Source: Pseudopyrenochaeta lycopersici (taxonomy: Eukaryota; Ascomycota; Dothideomycetes; Pleosporales; Pseudopyrenochaetaceae). Taken from it: a stretch of 64,000 nucleotides of DNA. Shown here one piece after another: positions 44,610-56,625 of this stretch. Under the pieces are notes generated by a model. It was given only the letters and a program-made list of their open reading frames with translations. It did no database searches and was not told where the DNA came from. The stretch lies in the NCBI GenBank assembly GCA_003313425.1, contig NHZP01000022.1, positions 62,001 through 126,000 on the forward strand. The letters are read 5' to 3'. How positions within the stretch are numbered: position 1 is the stretch's first letter; every line of letters starts with the position of its first letter. A program made the position numbers and the translations under genes.

Positions 44610-45500
44610 TCACTTGTTCACTTCTAGTCCTGCTCTAGCCTTCTGCTGCTCTTGTAGCGTTTCTGCTTTCTGCTGCTCGTCCAGCACTTTCGCTTTTTGC
44701 TGCTCTTCTAGCGCTTTTGCGCTCCGCTCTAGTGCCTCCTTTTTGAGGCCGTCAATTCGGTCGTCAATGATGGCGATCTCGGCCTCAAACTTCAACAGCT
44801 TTTCCTGCAGCATGTTCTCATATTGCTCGTCGGTCAGAACACTCATTGGACTCCATTTGCTTTTTGCGAACCTTTGCATCAGCGTTTCCTTGGGCTTGTC
44901 TTGATTGTTCGCTCTCAGTTGCGCTTGGTTTCTAAGTTCAGCCGAGTTTCTCGCGTCAAGATAGTTGTACCCATGCTGACCGGCCCAGCCGAACAAGGAG
45001 AACATGATGGAGCCTGGTATCACGTTTTGCGGGCCTCGGAACAGCAGGCCTAGGCTGAAGCCGGTGAAGGCACCAGCAATGGTAGAAGCACGGACCTTGT
45101 CGGAGAGCGTAGGGTTTAGATCATTGCGAGAATGAAGTGGGGCACCACGCGTGAGGTTCCACCAGTTGAGGAGGCCTGGGTAGTTGAGTATGGAGGTTCG
45201 AGCGGCCCAGTAGGTGCCACCAATGGCGAACCATTGTGCTCCAGAGACAACGGCAAAGAGGACAGGAGTCTGAGTGCGAAGGGTGCCGTAGAAGGAGCCA
45301 ATTATGGTGCCGGGGATAGCTGGAAGTGGTCAGACTCCACGTGATACGGCACAGTCGAGAGGCAGTGATGTAGAGGAGATGACTTGGCGCTGGCAGAGCA
45401 TATCAGGCCAGGACGTACCAGAAGCCCCACCGATGAGTGCGGCTTGTCGGGCGACATGCAAGGGATGCGTGAGCTGGACTGGGTCGCGGTTGTTTTCCAT
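44610..45500 (-). CDS. Tim17/Tim22/Tim23-family-like membrane protein with coiled-coil tail
   Basis: Exons 45500-45419 and 45319-44610 (99-nt intron) give 263 aa. The first 165 residues show four weakly hydrophobic Gly/Ala-rich segments typical of the Tim17/22/23/PMP24 superfamily (ALIGGASAIPGTIIGSFYG; VVSGAQWFAIGGTYWAAR; ASTIAGAFTGFSLGLLF; VIPGSIMFSLFGWAGQHG). The last 90 residues are charged helix with three 9-residue EQQKA repeats encoded by three 27-nt DNA repeats (44641-44721). Probably mitochondrial inner membrane or peroxisome; which translocase member it is cannot be told. Divergent to TIF3, with 268 bp between starts. Confidence 0.65.
44641..44721 (-). repeat. Three in-frame 27-nt tandem repeats
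   Basis: TTCTGCTGCTC-type cores recur at 44641, 44668 and 44695 on the plus strand. They encode EQQKA every nine residues in the coiled tail of the Tim17-like protein. Confidence 0.8.
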
Positions 45501-45768
45501 TGTTCGCCCATGGAATTGCAGCGTGCAGCGGACGGAGAAAAGGGAATCTCAAAAGCTCGGCGTTCGTAATGGCGGCCATTTGCGCATGACTAAGCACAGC
45601 CCGCTTCGCACTTTCGTTCGACCTCGAGATTTCCGCTGGGGCAACTCGACGAGCGCCCCAACGATCCACGCCCACACCACCCACAGCTTACGGAGGGCAG
45701 CACAGCCTTCGGCACTTTTCCAGACAGCGCGCGGGACTCTGCTGCGCGTTTGCCCCAACACCGCAATC
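45501..45768. promoter_or_regulatory. Divergent promoter, Tim17-like / TIF3
   Basis: 268 bp between the start codons of two divergent genes. It probably serves both. No specific element named. Confidence 0.4.
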
Positions 45769-47783
45769 ATGGGTAGGCCGCCTTCCCAGTGTGCGGAAAA
45801 AGCAGGCGTCACTTGCCCCAGGCGGCTTTTTTGCCCCGCTATGTACCGCCCATGCTGTCGAGGGCACCATGGCTAACAGCACCCTTTGCAGCGCCCAAGA
45901 AGAAGGAGCAGCAGAAAATGTCCCTGGGAGACTTCCTAGGCGACCAATGTACGCCCCGCCTGTTCCCCGCCGACTCGGAGCACCACTGACGGACTGCAGC
46001 GCTGGGCTCATGGGCCGACGAGATGGAGGACGCGCCAATGCCTGGTAAGCAGCACGCTCCCAGCCGTGCGCGCGTCGTCGAGTACTGACAGAAGCAGGTG
46101 GAGCAGGTAACGAGCCCCGCGCCGACTTTGGCAGCGCCCAGGACGCTGCCCGGATCATGCTCACATGTTGCTAGGTGGTGCCCGTGCCGGCTATGGAGGC
46201 GACAGGCCTTCCTATGGCGGCGGCGGAGGCGGCTTTGGAGGTGACCGCGGCGGCAGCTTTGGTAGGCACCCGCCCCCGTGTCCTGCTGCTGCCAACTCGC
46301 TAACGTCTGCTCGCAGCCGACCGAGGATTCGCAGTGCGCGAGGAGCTGCCCCTGCCATCCAAGCCCCCGTATACCGCCCATCTGGGCAACCTGTCCTTCG
46401 ACGCCACCGAGGGTGACGTCAACGACTTCTTCAGCGGCTGCGAGGTCACCAACGTGCGCATTGTCGAGGACAAGCTGGACCGCAAGCCCAAGGGCTTTGG
46501 CTACGTCGAGTTTGGCAGTGTCGATGGCCTGAAAAAGGCACTCGAGCTGTCTGGCACACAGTTCCAGGGAAGGAATATCAGGGTCAGCGTTGCCGAGCCC
46601 CGTACGTACCACCCTGCTACTTCTTAGGTGGCCATCACTTAACCATGATACAGCCAAGGACCGCCCCGAGGCCAGAGACATCAGCGACTGGACGCGAAAG
46701 GGACCGCTTCCGGACCTCCCCGGTCAGCGTCGCACGTCCGACCGTGGCGGCTTCAATCGTGGCCGTGACTTTGATGCCGGCTCGGATGCCGGCAGCGAGC
46801 GTGGTGAACGCCGGCGTCCTCCTCCCTTTGCGAGCGATGGCAAGGAGCGTGACTTCGGCAACTGGGAGCGCAAGGGCCCTCTCTCCCCCGCGCCTCAATC
46901 CGGACCCCCGAGAGAAGGCGGTAGGCCGCGCACCTTTGAGGGAGGCCCCCGTGAGGGCCGCAGACAGTCTCCAGCGTGGGGCGAGGGTCAAGCAAACGAC
47001 GGCTCCCGAGGACCGCGCCGTGAGTTCCAGCCCAGCGAAAAGCCACCGTATGAGAGGCAGCCCACTGCACCAGAGCTCGACAACCAGTGGCGAACCAAGA
47101 TGCGCCCCGATGCCGCTACGCAGTCGCCCACAGGCACCCCTGATGCCAGCGTTCCTTCATCTCCCGCACCCCAACCTTCTGCACCTGCCACCCGTCCCAG
47201 GCTTAATCTAGCGAAGCGAACAGTATCTGAGGCTCAACCTGCCCCAGATTCAACTCCTTCTGACAAGCCGAACCCATTTGGCGCCGCCCGCCCCATCGAC
47301 ACTGCTACTCGTGAAAAAGAGATCGAGGAGAAGCACAAGCTTGCTTTGCGCCAAAAGAAGGAGGCCGAGGACAAGGCCCGTGAGGAGAAGAAGGCGAAGG
47401 AAGCTGCAGACAAGGCAGCGGCAAAGGACTCAGCACCCGCAACACCAACTGAGAAGAAAAGGGACGAAAGCAGCGGGGATAAGCCGCGTGCGAACTTTGA
47501 GATCCTCCAGCGAGTTGGAGAAGAGGGCGAGTCTGCTGGCCAAGACGAGGATGCCAACGGCGAGATTGTCGACGACAAGGCAGTGAAGCCGCAGGAAGCT
47601 GTGCGCGAGCCCGCCAAAGCCGAAGGTTCATGGAGACGGAAGTCAAGCACTCCTGCAGAACCAGCCGACACCACAACCGAGGCCCTTGACGATGACGGCT
47701 GGAGTACCGTCACCAAGCCCGTGAAAAACGTCAAGAGCAACCGTCGTGGCGGAGGCGCTCCAGCTCGTGCTATTGCGTCTTAG
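45769..47783 (+). CDS. TIF3: Translation initiation factor eIF4B
   Basis: RNA-binding cofactor of the eIF4A helicase at the 5' cap. Exons: 45769-45772 (ATGG only), 45892-45948, 46000-46044, 46098-46106 (9 nt), 46175-46261, 46317-46601 and 46654-47783, giving 538 aa. The N-terminus reads APKKKEQQKMSLGDFLGDQ and LGSWADEMEDAPMP. A Gly-rich strip is followed by a single RRM (about 88-165) with RNP2 AHLGNLSF and RNP1 KGFGYVEF. A DWTRKGPLP / NWERKGPLS repeat, Pro/Arg-rich disorder, a Lys/Glu helix and a C-terminal DDDGWSTV follow. Without splicing out 46107-46174 a TAG would end the protein. Skipping exon 4 also keeps frame. Confidence 0.88.
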
Positions 47784-48827
47784 GTGGATGTTTCAAATGG
47801 TTAAGACTGGCCCTTTCCACCCTTTTGCCCCGTCTTTGCATCTAGGATGACCGCACCGTCGCGCACATTTACCGGCGTGGTGGAGTTCTTCTCTTTCTAG
47901 GGTTCTGCTTTTCTGTTCATCTTTTGAGCAGATGTGTCTTGTCTTGCGGGTTCGAGTATTGTTGCATTACGGCACCATTGTCGCTTCTCATTTCATGCTA
48001 CCCCTGGCTGATTACGGCTGACGACGGCACGTTAACGACACTCCACTATGAAGCTTTCGCTCATGGACCCTTGACGACCTACCGTACACCACTCTGTCTC
48101 TTTTCGCTGCTCATCACCTCAAAAGTTTTGGTACCCCTCGTTGTGATACTCTATGTCCAGCTTCTGGAAGATATAGAGCTGTCATAAATTCGCATATCTT
48201 CTCTCCTCGGTTAGTGCTCGCTACCTTGTCACAGCTGGCGACTTTGGGATGGATTTTGGTCACGACAAGCGTTTCTCAGAATTAGACGATACGAGTGCTC
48301 GAGCATGTATTTAGCTGTAGGCTAGAATTCCCATGGGTTATCCACTCCACTGCTACATCTGTAGATCTAATGTTTGTGCGTGACTAGAAGCCTTGGACCG
48401 CTTCTGCGAGGGTATAACACCGGCTTATTCATCGTACACACACCAGAAAAACAGTAGCGATGAACATAGATGATCGCCGTTTGACGTCGATCGAGCTATG
48501 ACAGGGTTCAGCCCGCCATAACCCTTGCTCATCCGCCCCGCCTACGTCAGATGTGCCTAGCTTCTGTCCGACCTTGATATCTTGCTTCACCACCACAATG
48601 CTTCACACCATTTTGGACTTTGCTAGGAATGTTCATAATCGTTGCCTCGTCATGTTTCTTCTTGACCGAGTAACTATTCACCATTTTCACCAAACTCTGA
48701 ACAGCTTCAGTACCATCTGAATCTCTAGCTAAATAGTTGAGAACTATCCTACAATCTTCGATAGCAATCTTCATTAACATCCTCGCCGTTCGCCCCTTAA
48801 GAGAACATCTCGGTTACTTCCGCCTCA
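47784..48827. other. Intergenic, about 1 kb, no gene
   Basis: 3' side of TIF3 and promoter of the next gene. Short motif-free frames only. Confidence 0.45.
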
Positions 48828-50057
48828 ATGGCTACGAAATCTCAATCTCCGGGCCCCAATCCAACTACAGCACCGCCAGCCAAGCAAGCCAGATCTCGAA
48901 AGGCTCCCGCTCAAAATGTTGCTGCACAAGCAAATGTAGGCAGGGCGGGATCAGCAGGAGGTATCGTGCTAGAAAAAGACCCCAAAGGTAAGAGCACGAC
49001 TACATCGAGTCCGAAAACTGCCATGACCCAAAGTCAAACACCTGAAGTAGCCTCTTCGCCTATCAAGCCACGACGCAAGCCGAGAAAGCTGAATAAAGAT
49101 GCGGCGTCCGGATCAGCACAGAATGTGAGAAACTTGACGGGTACCAATGTGGATACAGACACAGCTGCAAATGCCGAATTGGAGGAACTGAAGTCACGAG
49201 TAAGAGGTCTGGAGGCAAAGGTAGAGCAACTTTACTCTAGTGCGGATACGCGAGCTGCGCGTTCACCACGACGTAGAGGCAAGGGACGGAAGGGATCATC
49301 ATCGACGCAAGTCCCGACCATCAGCACTACAGCCAATAACACCGCCAAAGTCCAAGAAGTAGGAGACGAGGAGGACGAAGCAGATGAAGAGCTGGTGAGG
49401 CTGGAGGGCGAACTTGAGGTTGCACGCCAGGATCTCGAAGCTTACCGCCCGCGCAGCCGACGAACTATATCCCAAGACACAGACGATGTTGAAGAGATTC
49501 ATCGAGATGGTTTTGGTTTGGAAGAAGCGGCAACCAATAACAACAGGCATGTTACACTTTCAGGTAGCTATCGTATCCCGCTCCCTACAAATGTGTCCAT
49601 GGACGATGTGAAGAACATTCAAAGTGGCGTTTCAGCAGCCCAGAATGTCGCGAGGAGCTTCTTGGAACAGCGACGAGCTGCTGCCGCTTTACGTGAGCAG
49701 CAGAGCCCACCTTCGCAGCCCACGTCCGTACCAAGCCGGTCTACAAAAGCTTCAAAGCCCAAGTCTATGAGCTCGTCGATGGAGGTTGCCGTTGCTACGG
49801 ATGGAGAAGATGGGAAGCAGAGCTGGGGCGAGTGGATTGGCGGGTACAGCATGGCCATCACAAGGGCAGTGAAGAATATCGAGCATGAGGCTGCCATGGA
49901 GAGTCACAAGGCTAGTCCCGGTGGTGCTACTTCAAGGAAGCCGACACAGGCGGCACGGGGGTCAGGTACGTCTGCATCAAAGAAGAATACCGGGAACAGG
50001 AGACCAGGAGTAAAGACAAAGTTGAGTAGTGAGCAGATCCAGGGACTTATGAGTTAG
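48828..50057 (+). CDS. Conserved-looking fungal protein of unknown function
   Basis: 409 aa, single exon, ATG 48828. Residues 1-100 are disordered (S, T, P, K). A short coiled coil lies near 117-140 (NAELEELKSRVRGLEAKVEQL) and another helix near 185-205. Two ordered islands stand out: HVTLSGSYRIPLPTNVSMDD with NIQSGVSAAQNVARSFLEQ (about 240-285), and SWGEWIGGYSMAITRAVKNIE (about 325-345). The second looks like an amphipathic or membrane-touching segment. The tail is basic. I do not recognise the family. The islands set in disorder suggest a scaffold or adaptor, which is inference. Confidence 0.65.
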   Translation: MATKSQSPGPNPTTAPPAKQARSRKAPAQNVAAQANVGRAGSAGGIVLEKDPKGKSTTTSSPKTAMTQSQTPEVASSPIKPRRKPRKLNKDAASGSAQNVRNLTGTNVDTDTAANAELEELKSRVRGLEAKVEQLYSSADTRAARSPRRRGKGRKGSSSTQVPTISTTANNTAKVQEVGDEEDEADEELVRLEGELEVARQDLEAYRPRSRRTISQDTDDVEEIHRDGFGLEEAATNNNRHVTLSGSYRIPLPTNVSMDDVKNIQSGVSAAQNVARSFLEQRRAAAALREQQSPPSQPTSVPSRSTKASKPKSMSSSMEVAVATDGEDGKQSWGEWIGGYSMAITRAVKNIEHEAAMESHKASPGGATSRKPTQAARGSGTSASKKNTGNRRPGVKTKLSSEQIQGLMS

Positions 50058-50466
50058 AGTAAAACGGCAGCAATACAAACGGCCTATGGTGATAGTGACG
50101 TCGGTAGACCCTATGTAGGATGATGATTTGTACACTATAGGTTTATTTTCCATCAGTTTGAGCACATTATCTGAGAATATAGAGGAATGGACAAGTCGGC
50201 TTTGATTCACTCTGTTCGATCCCCAGGCTCTACCTGTTTCAACACCAACTTAAGTTATCAACTTTGGTGTGGGGACCCTGGAACGTGACCTTGTAACATC
50301 TGTCATTGCATCATGTGTATGAATGTAACGGCACAATCCACAGGACCAAGGGTAACACGAAAAGTGGCCCGAGAGTCTTGCTCAGTGTCTACTTGCGTCG
50401 CTATACTTGCCCACAGCAGCGGGTCAAGCCTTCACACTTTTATGCTAGTTTCTACAATTCAACTAC
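50058..50466. other. Convergent 3' intergenic region
   Basis: About 410 bp between two converging stop codons. No gene, repeat or structured RNA seen. Confidence 0.4.
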
Positions 50467-53400
50467 CTAAGCATCCAATCCATCTCTCTCCACCAAACGT
50501 CTGACAACATCCACGACCTCCCTCTCGCGCTCAGTCATGGCCTTCCCTGGCTCTCTTACCATGCTATCCAACACCCTATCCAACATGCCCCTCAATCTTG
50601 AGACTAATACCCCAATTCTCGCCCATCCCCTGAGTCGGATCCACTCCTCGATGACCAACCCCCGTCCCAATGTATCCACTTGGATTTGCCCCGCAAACAT
50701 GAGCAAGCTGTATGCGTTGAATGGAGTGATGTCGCGGATGAAGATTTTTGACGTGGCCATCTTGTTGAAGTACGCGATGAATGACGCGTTAGACGGAAAT
50801 GTCTGGGACGAGAAAAGCGTCGATGAAGGGTGCACAAAAACACGGACGTTCTCTTGATTAAAATATTTGATCTCTCGAGCCTCAGGGTCAAGTTCCACGG
50901 CACCGGCAATGCCAGCGGCGAACTTTTTGTCAGGGAGCTGAATCCGTGCAATTTGTGGATTGAATGATCCTGCGATAAGTGCACGCAAAAGAGCATCGTT
51001 GGTGTTGTGCTTGTTGTAAGCTCCATGCGTTAGCGGATTGGTGGAGGAATAAGTAGTAGGAATGAATGAAATCTCCTTGAGAGCAGAAAGGTATTGCGAT
51101 CGGTTGGATGCGATGTCAAACATAGTCTGCGGCGACAATTTGTTATCTTGACACCAAAAGCGCAAGTCTCGTGTTGAAATGCCTTTGCTACGCAGCGCTG
51201 ACCATTGTTCAAATGCTCTAAGATCAACAAGCAGGTCTCCTTGGTTATTTGAAAATGATGCACGGATGCGATTAAACGCATCTCGCGTCTCTTGATCCCG
51301 CTCTCGAGGAGAGATAAAAGGACTGCGAGCCGTCAGAACAGATGCAATAGTAAGTGCAGCTTCAAGACAGCCAAATGTCGCGCCATAAACCAGTAACTTG
51401 CCCAGCCGTAGATCAGCTGGGATCATAGATAGATGGCGGCCGAGAGCCGTGAGCTCATCGTCAGTGATAGCACCCATCTGCGAAAGTAATCTGACGGCAC
51501 CTTCGACGGCCGTGCTCTCTGGTGGAGTGAGCGCAGAAGCCAAGAAACCAGAGACATCCTGTACGCCCATTGCCTTGATGGATAGACACATCTGCTCCAA
51601 CGGCACACGTCTGATCTCTGGTTCGGGTCGCTCCATCATCTTAGCCTCAGCGTTGCGCGTGTACAGCTTAAAGCATTCGCCCGCACGAACACGCCCAGCC
51701 CTACCACGCCTTTGCTTGCACGCAGCTCTCGAGGCCCAGGTCTCAGCAAGACGAACCATATTGTTCTGCGGGTCATAACTTGTCTCTTTGACACGACCTG
51801 TGTCAATGACTGCCACAATGTCTTCAATAGTGATCGAAGTCTCGGCTACATTCGTGGCAGCGATGACTTTTCGTTTACCAGGAGGTGGTAAGGGGAAGAC
51901 TCGTTTCTGCTCAGCAGGTAGAAGCGATGCATGGAGCGGGAGAGCATAAAGATTCGAAAAGTTACTCAAAGCCTGGAGAGTCCTGTCGATCTCCATTGTA
52001 CCTGGTAAAAAGATCAGAATGCCACCGTCTTTGGATCCAAGTTGGTGATCAATGTAACAGACAGTCTCCGCAATGAGGTCATAATTGATGCCGAAACCAA
52101 TGCTCCGAAGGTTAGCAGAGAATGATTTCTCTCCTACTTCGTCCTCGTCACCTATCGCATAGCCCTTAAAGCCAGTGAATTGGACAACGTCGTCAACATA
52201 ATAGTCCTGCACAGGATGCGTTCGACCCTCGATCTCGACGCGGCCTACCGGTCCCACTTCCTTGAAGTAGGCTTCGAAGACTTCAGCATCTAATGTCGCG
52301 CTCATCAAGATAACTTTCAGGTCTTTTCGAGTACGCAGGATCTGACGGAGCAGAACAAGAAGGAAATCAGTGTCCAAACTGCGTTCGTGGACCTCATCGA
52401 CAACGACATGGCTCACATCGGCGAGCGCGGCAACGACGTCATCTGCTTTACCACCAGATGTCTGGAGTCGTCGAAGAAGGACACCAGTCGTCACGAACGT
52501 GATCTTGGTGACTCCTGCCTTTTGCTTTGATTCACCTCGAATAGTGTAGCCGATTTCATCGCCGACCTGAGAACATCGCTCGTCAGCTACGCGATCAGCA
52601 AGTCCAAGAGCAGATATCCTGCGTGGCTGCGTGCAAATGATGTTCGCGACAGCGCCGAGTTGTCTTTGAATCAAATCATCCAGAACAAATTGGACGGATT
52701 GGGTAGATTTTCCGGAACCTGTTTCACCAGAGATGATGGTAACTTGACAGCGGTTGACTGTTTGGACAATATCTTCTTTCAACTTCCAAGCTGGGAGAGA
52801 TTGTCGCGCGTTCATCATCTTTTGTTGGGCTGGAACCCCTTGCTTGGTTTGCCATTCTGACAAGATCTTTTGGCTGGCTGGTGTGGCTGGTTTCCATTCT
52901 ATTGGCCTCCGATTTCTGCTCTTACTAGCTCGCTTCCGATTTTGCTGATCAATGGAATGATCTGCTGCAGCGAGACCGGAAGAAACATCGGTAAGCCGTC
53001 CGGGATTTTTGAAAACCTCACCAGCGTTTTGTTGCAACCAGTCCACAATGTCGTAGATCATAGGCATTCCAATGTAATTAGCTTCAGCGTGCAGGAGCGC
53101 TTGCCTGACAATGCTCAGTCTGATATATGCCGGAATAGCTGCTTCAAACGTGATGATTGGTACAACAAGCGGGTATGAACCGAACGGCTTTCTAACCTGT
53201 AAGATAAGGCGTTTACCCTGTTGTTTCACATCGAGTTCGATGCGGCATGTCATAGGTGAAAGACGAGAAAAGAGCCCATCGTAGATGGCTTCCAGTGAAG
53301 ACATCTCAACTTCCCAAGGGTCATCCTCAGATGACAGATCTGCAGCATCAGTAACCGAAAGATCTGCCAGCTCTTGTTCAATGTCTTTATCGTCGTCATT

Positions 53401-54672
53401 TGGTCGTAAGAGGCGTGCTTGCAGAAGAGCTGCTGCTTTTCTCTCGTCCCCGCCTTGACTGTCGTAAGCTTCTTCGCAAAGATCTGCAGAGTATCCAGTA
53501 GCCGCGAGGCGTTTGACAGCACCCTCCCGTTTGAGATTAGAGCTAGCCATACTGACACCAGCGACATAGCCTTCGGGCAAACTCCATGATGGTAAGTCAT
53601 CTTCCGGAACATGGATGAGGAGCCACTCGATGATCTCTTCGCGGTCCTTGCAAAGATCAGCAGCCTCTTCTACATGACTTCTCCTGAATCCGAGCTCCGT
53701 GATCTCATCTATGAACCTAACCCTCAAAACCGGGTCCAACTGAATGCTATTTGGATTCCAGAGCGCATCTCTGCGAATGAGACGTTCGGCTTCTTTGCGT
53801 GTCCTCTTTCCCAATTCAATCTTTGGGACTCGTTCCCATCCTTTCAACAAATTCCTATTAGGAGAGGTTCCCTTAGCGTTCGGCATAACTGCACCAGGCT
53901 GGAGGTTGTGTGCTTTTTGAGCCTCCTCCTGTTGCTTCTGCCTCTTCTCACGTGCCTTGGCAGCTGATTCTCTAGCTTTCTCGCGCTCTGCAAAGCCGAA
54001 GAAGGGGTCGGCCTCATACATCCAACCTTTGCCTTCTGCCTCGTCTCTCTTTTTAAGATCCATGAACTCTCCCTTCCATAAATCCTTGTACGTTGGCGGC
54101 AGCATCATGTGTAGATTCTTTGCGCTCGCAACACGAAAGAGTGTATAGGCTGCAGCGAAGTTTCGAGCCTCTACAGCAGTAGGTTGGTGTGCCTTGTCTT
54201 CGAGTTCGGCTGGGATCTTGATTGGTGGGAGGGTCGTACTCTCTCGCGTCTTCTGATTCATCTTCGACAGTACTACAGCATAGGCAAAGTGCTTGTCACC
54301 ATCTTTACGCTACAAGTATGTTAAACGCAGTTTGTTACATCCTAAAAAGACACATACAATTCGGTAGTCGGGTTTGCTCCAATGTTGCTTTTGAAAGTGC
54401 TCCGACAGTAAGTTGACCGGCAACTTGCCAGTCCAAGAAGCACCAGCGATCAGAGTCCTAGTGTCCGGCTTCTTGGGCCCGTCTTCAGGCTGCCCTGTTG
54501 GGGCCTTTCCTTTACCCTTACTGTCGCTCTGGGCGGTGTCTCCATTACCTGAGCTTTCGCCCTTTTTCTTTTTTGGCTTCCCATCACCGAAGACGATGAA
54601 ACTGGTGTCTTCTTCTGGTGGAACCGTCTTCTTCACGGATTTTCCGCGAGGCGGGTGCGCATTCTTTGGCAT
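50467..54672 (-). CDS. DEAH-box RNA helicase with UBA and RWD domains (DHX57 / Ucp12 type)
   Basis: ATP-dependent RNA helicase of the DHX29/36/57 branch. Exons 54672-54358 and 54309-50467 with a 48-nt intron give 1385 aa, like yeast YLR419W. A charged N-terminus leads to UBA-like helices (about 310-335 and 365-405) and an RWD domain (about 436-530). The core has motif I GETGSGKST (633-641), Ia TQPRRISA, II DEVH (743-746), III SATLDAE and VI QRRGRAGR. HA2 and OB-fold follow (SPFISPRERD; ALIAGSFNPQIARIQLPDKKF). It is divergent to HNT3. The cellular RNA target is not established for this subfamily in fungi. Confidence 0.92.
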
Positions 54673-55124
54673 CGTTTCGAATCCGCAGGGTCAGGATATC
54701 GAAATTTGTATGTCTCCATAGATGACTCCTGCTTGCTTCGGAAGAAGAGAATTGAGAACAAAATCGTCTGTGGGCGAGAATGAACAGACTCGCTAAGAGA
54801 GGCACTCAGCTATCGTATCTGAGTATTCGCCTCCCATAGAAATGACTCTTTGTTACGCAAGAACTCTGGCACAAATGTATAGCCATTGCGAGGATCTTTT
54901 CGCTCGCAGCTGGTGTCATGAATCAATCCGATATTCCGACGAATTGCGGGAGAGCGCTTGGGCCACCACTTTCTTTCCGAACTTCGTCATCGCATCTGCT
55001 AGGCACAGCTCGACCGATGAACATCAAGGGATTCCCAACAGGACTCAAAGGAATGTTCGAGGCTTCAGCTAGAGACTAATTGAATAATTGCGAAACTGCA
55101 TTATAACACAAGAACCAGCTAAAC
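54673..55124. other. Divergent promoter, helicase / HNT3
   Basis: About 450 bp between start codons. A plus-strand frame at 54842-55072 has no motif and is treated as chance. Confidence 0.4.
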
Positions 55125-56179
55125 ATGTCCCTACCCAGCAGCAACTGGCGTGAAGAGCAACCTCACGATGAAATCACCGCGGAAGAGATGCCAGAAAACA
55201 AAGCTCCCGGACCTACAAGCTTGCCTACTGCCTCATCATCACAGAAACGACACAATGCATGTATGTTTTCAATTAAGCACTGATCATAGCCCAAGGAAGG
55301 CGGCGGCTTACGGTGTAGTCACAGAACTCATGTCCCAGTCGAAGAAATTAAAACCGCCCGCTGCACCCACGGCACCGCCTCCTGGAGCCTTTGCGAAGGC
55401 TAAGAGCGTTGTCACAAGCTTCGATCCGCGAAATGGGTTAGGGATATACATTGAGAAGCCTGAGGCGAACCCTGACGGCAGGATAGTTGAGTATGATGAC
55501 GATTTTGTAGTGATCAATGATAAGTATCCGAAGGCAAGGTAAGTCTTGGGAGGAATGTATGGGGCTTTTGCTAGGAGAATCTGTAAGGGTTAACACAATT
55601 CGCAGCGTACACCTCCTACTCATCCCACGTCGCCCCTCTTACTCCTCTCAACATCCCCTCCACGTACTCTCCACAGACGCCGATTTTCTGACCGAAGTAC
55701 GCAAACGCGTCGCTCGCCTGAAAGTCCTTGCAGCCTCTGAGCTTCGCCGTAAATATGGGGACGCCAGCGCATCCGACATACCCTACCAGGAAGCGCTGGA
55801 AGCAATGATGAGCTCACCAGACCCGCCAGCTTCACCTGAGGAGCGCGCCGCTCGTCTGCCACCCGGCCGCGACTGGCTGTCTGAAATCGTAGCAGGCGTG
55901 CACACCCACCCCTCCATGAACCACCTACACATCCACATCTTCAGCCGTGAAATGAATTCACCGTGGATGAAGCACAAGAAGCACTACTTGAGCTTCAACA
56001 CGACTTTTCTGGTGCGTTTGGAGTACTTTCCGCTAGAAGAAGAGAGTAAAAGGTTCCATCCGGGGAACTGGCCGAGCTGGGATATGGTGTGTTGGCGGTG
56101 TGGGACGAACTTCAAGAATAAGTTCAAGGCATTGAAGGAGCATTTAGAGGATGAGTTTGAGGCGTGGAAACAGGAATAG
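55125..56179 (+). CDS. HNT3: Aprataxin-like DNA deadenylase
   Basis: Removes 5'-AMP from DNA ends left by aborted ligation, in the nucleus. Exons 55125-55260, 55319-55538 and 55606-56179 give 309 aa. The HIT domain starts near residue 75 (IVEYDDDFVVINDKYPKASVHLLLIPRR). The catalytic histidine triad is HLHIH (225-229) in HPSMNHLHIHIF. A C2HE-type zinc finger ends the protein (C281, C284, H298 and nearby Glu). The acceptor at 55318 is the only one near that avoids an immediate stop and restores NAFTELMSQSKK. The intron in the HIT domain (55539-55605) rebuilds KASVHLL. Confidence 0.92.
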
Positions 56180-56625
56180 GCGTGGAGGCTGGTGTGGTGC
56201 AGCAGTAATGCACCCTAACAAGGCACTGTGCATGCGTCAGTTGCAATAGAAGAGAGTATGGTCTATACAGACGAAGCAGTACATGGCTGTACGCTATGAT
56301 CAACACACAACAATCGCAATACTACCGCGTTACTCTTGACGAAATGTTCTTATCCTTTCTAGTATACAAGACCGTCCAACTTTTACATATCGTGATAGAG
56401 TACATTTTGATGGTTAAGTCGTTCGTATATATGCCCACTGCAGTAGCGCCTCTTGCAAGGCGTCATTTTCAGCATCCTCCCGCTCCCAGTCATTACAGAG
56501 ATGCCCCACATTACGAACCATGCCTGTTTATATCCAAACCCGGACTGGCCAGCTCTCCTCCGCACCAGAAGATATCCAACGTGGTTGCACTGCCCCACCA
56601 TCGCATCCCAGATTATGGCAAAAGC

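Noticed and set aside
45688..46681. Minus-strand open frames up to 280 aa opposite TIF3
   Set aside because: GC-rich shadow frames of the eIF4B exons; TIF3 is supported by the RRM and spliced N-terminus.
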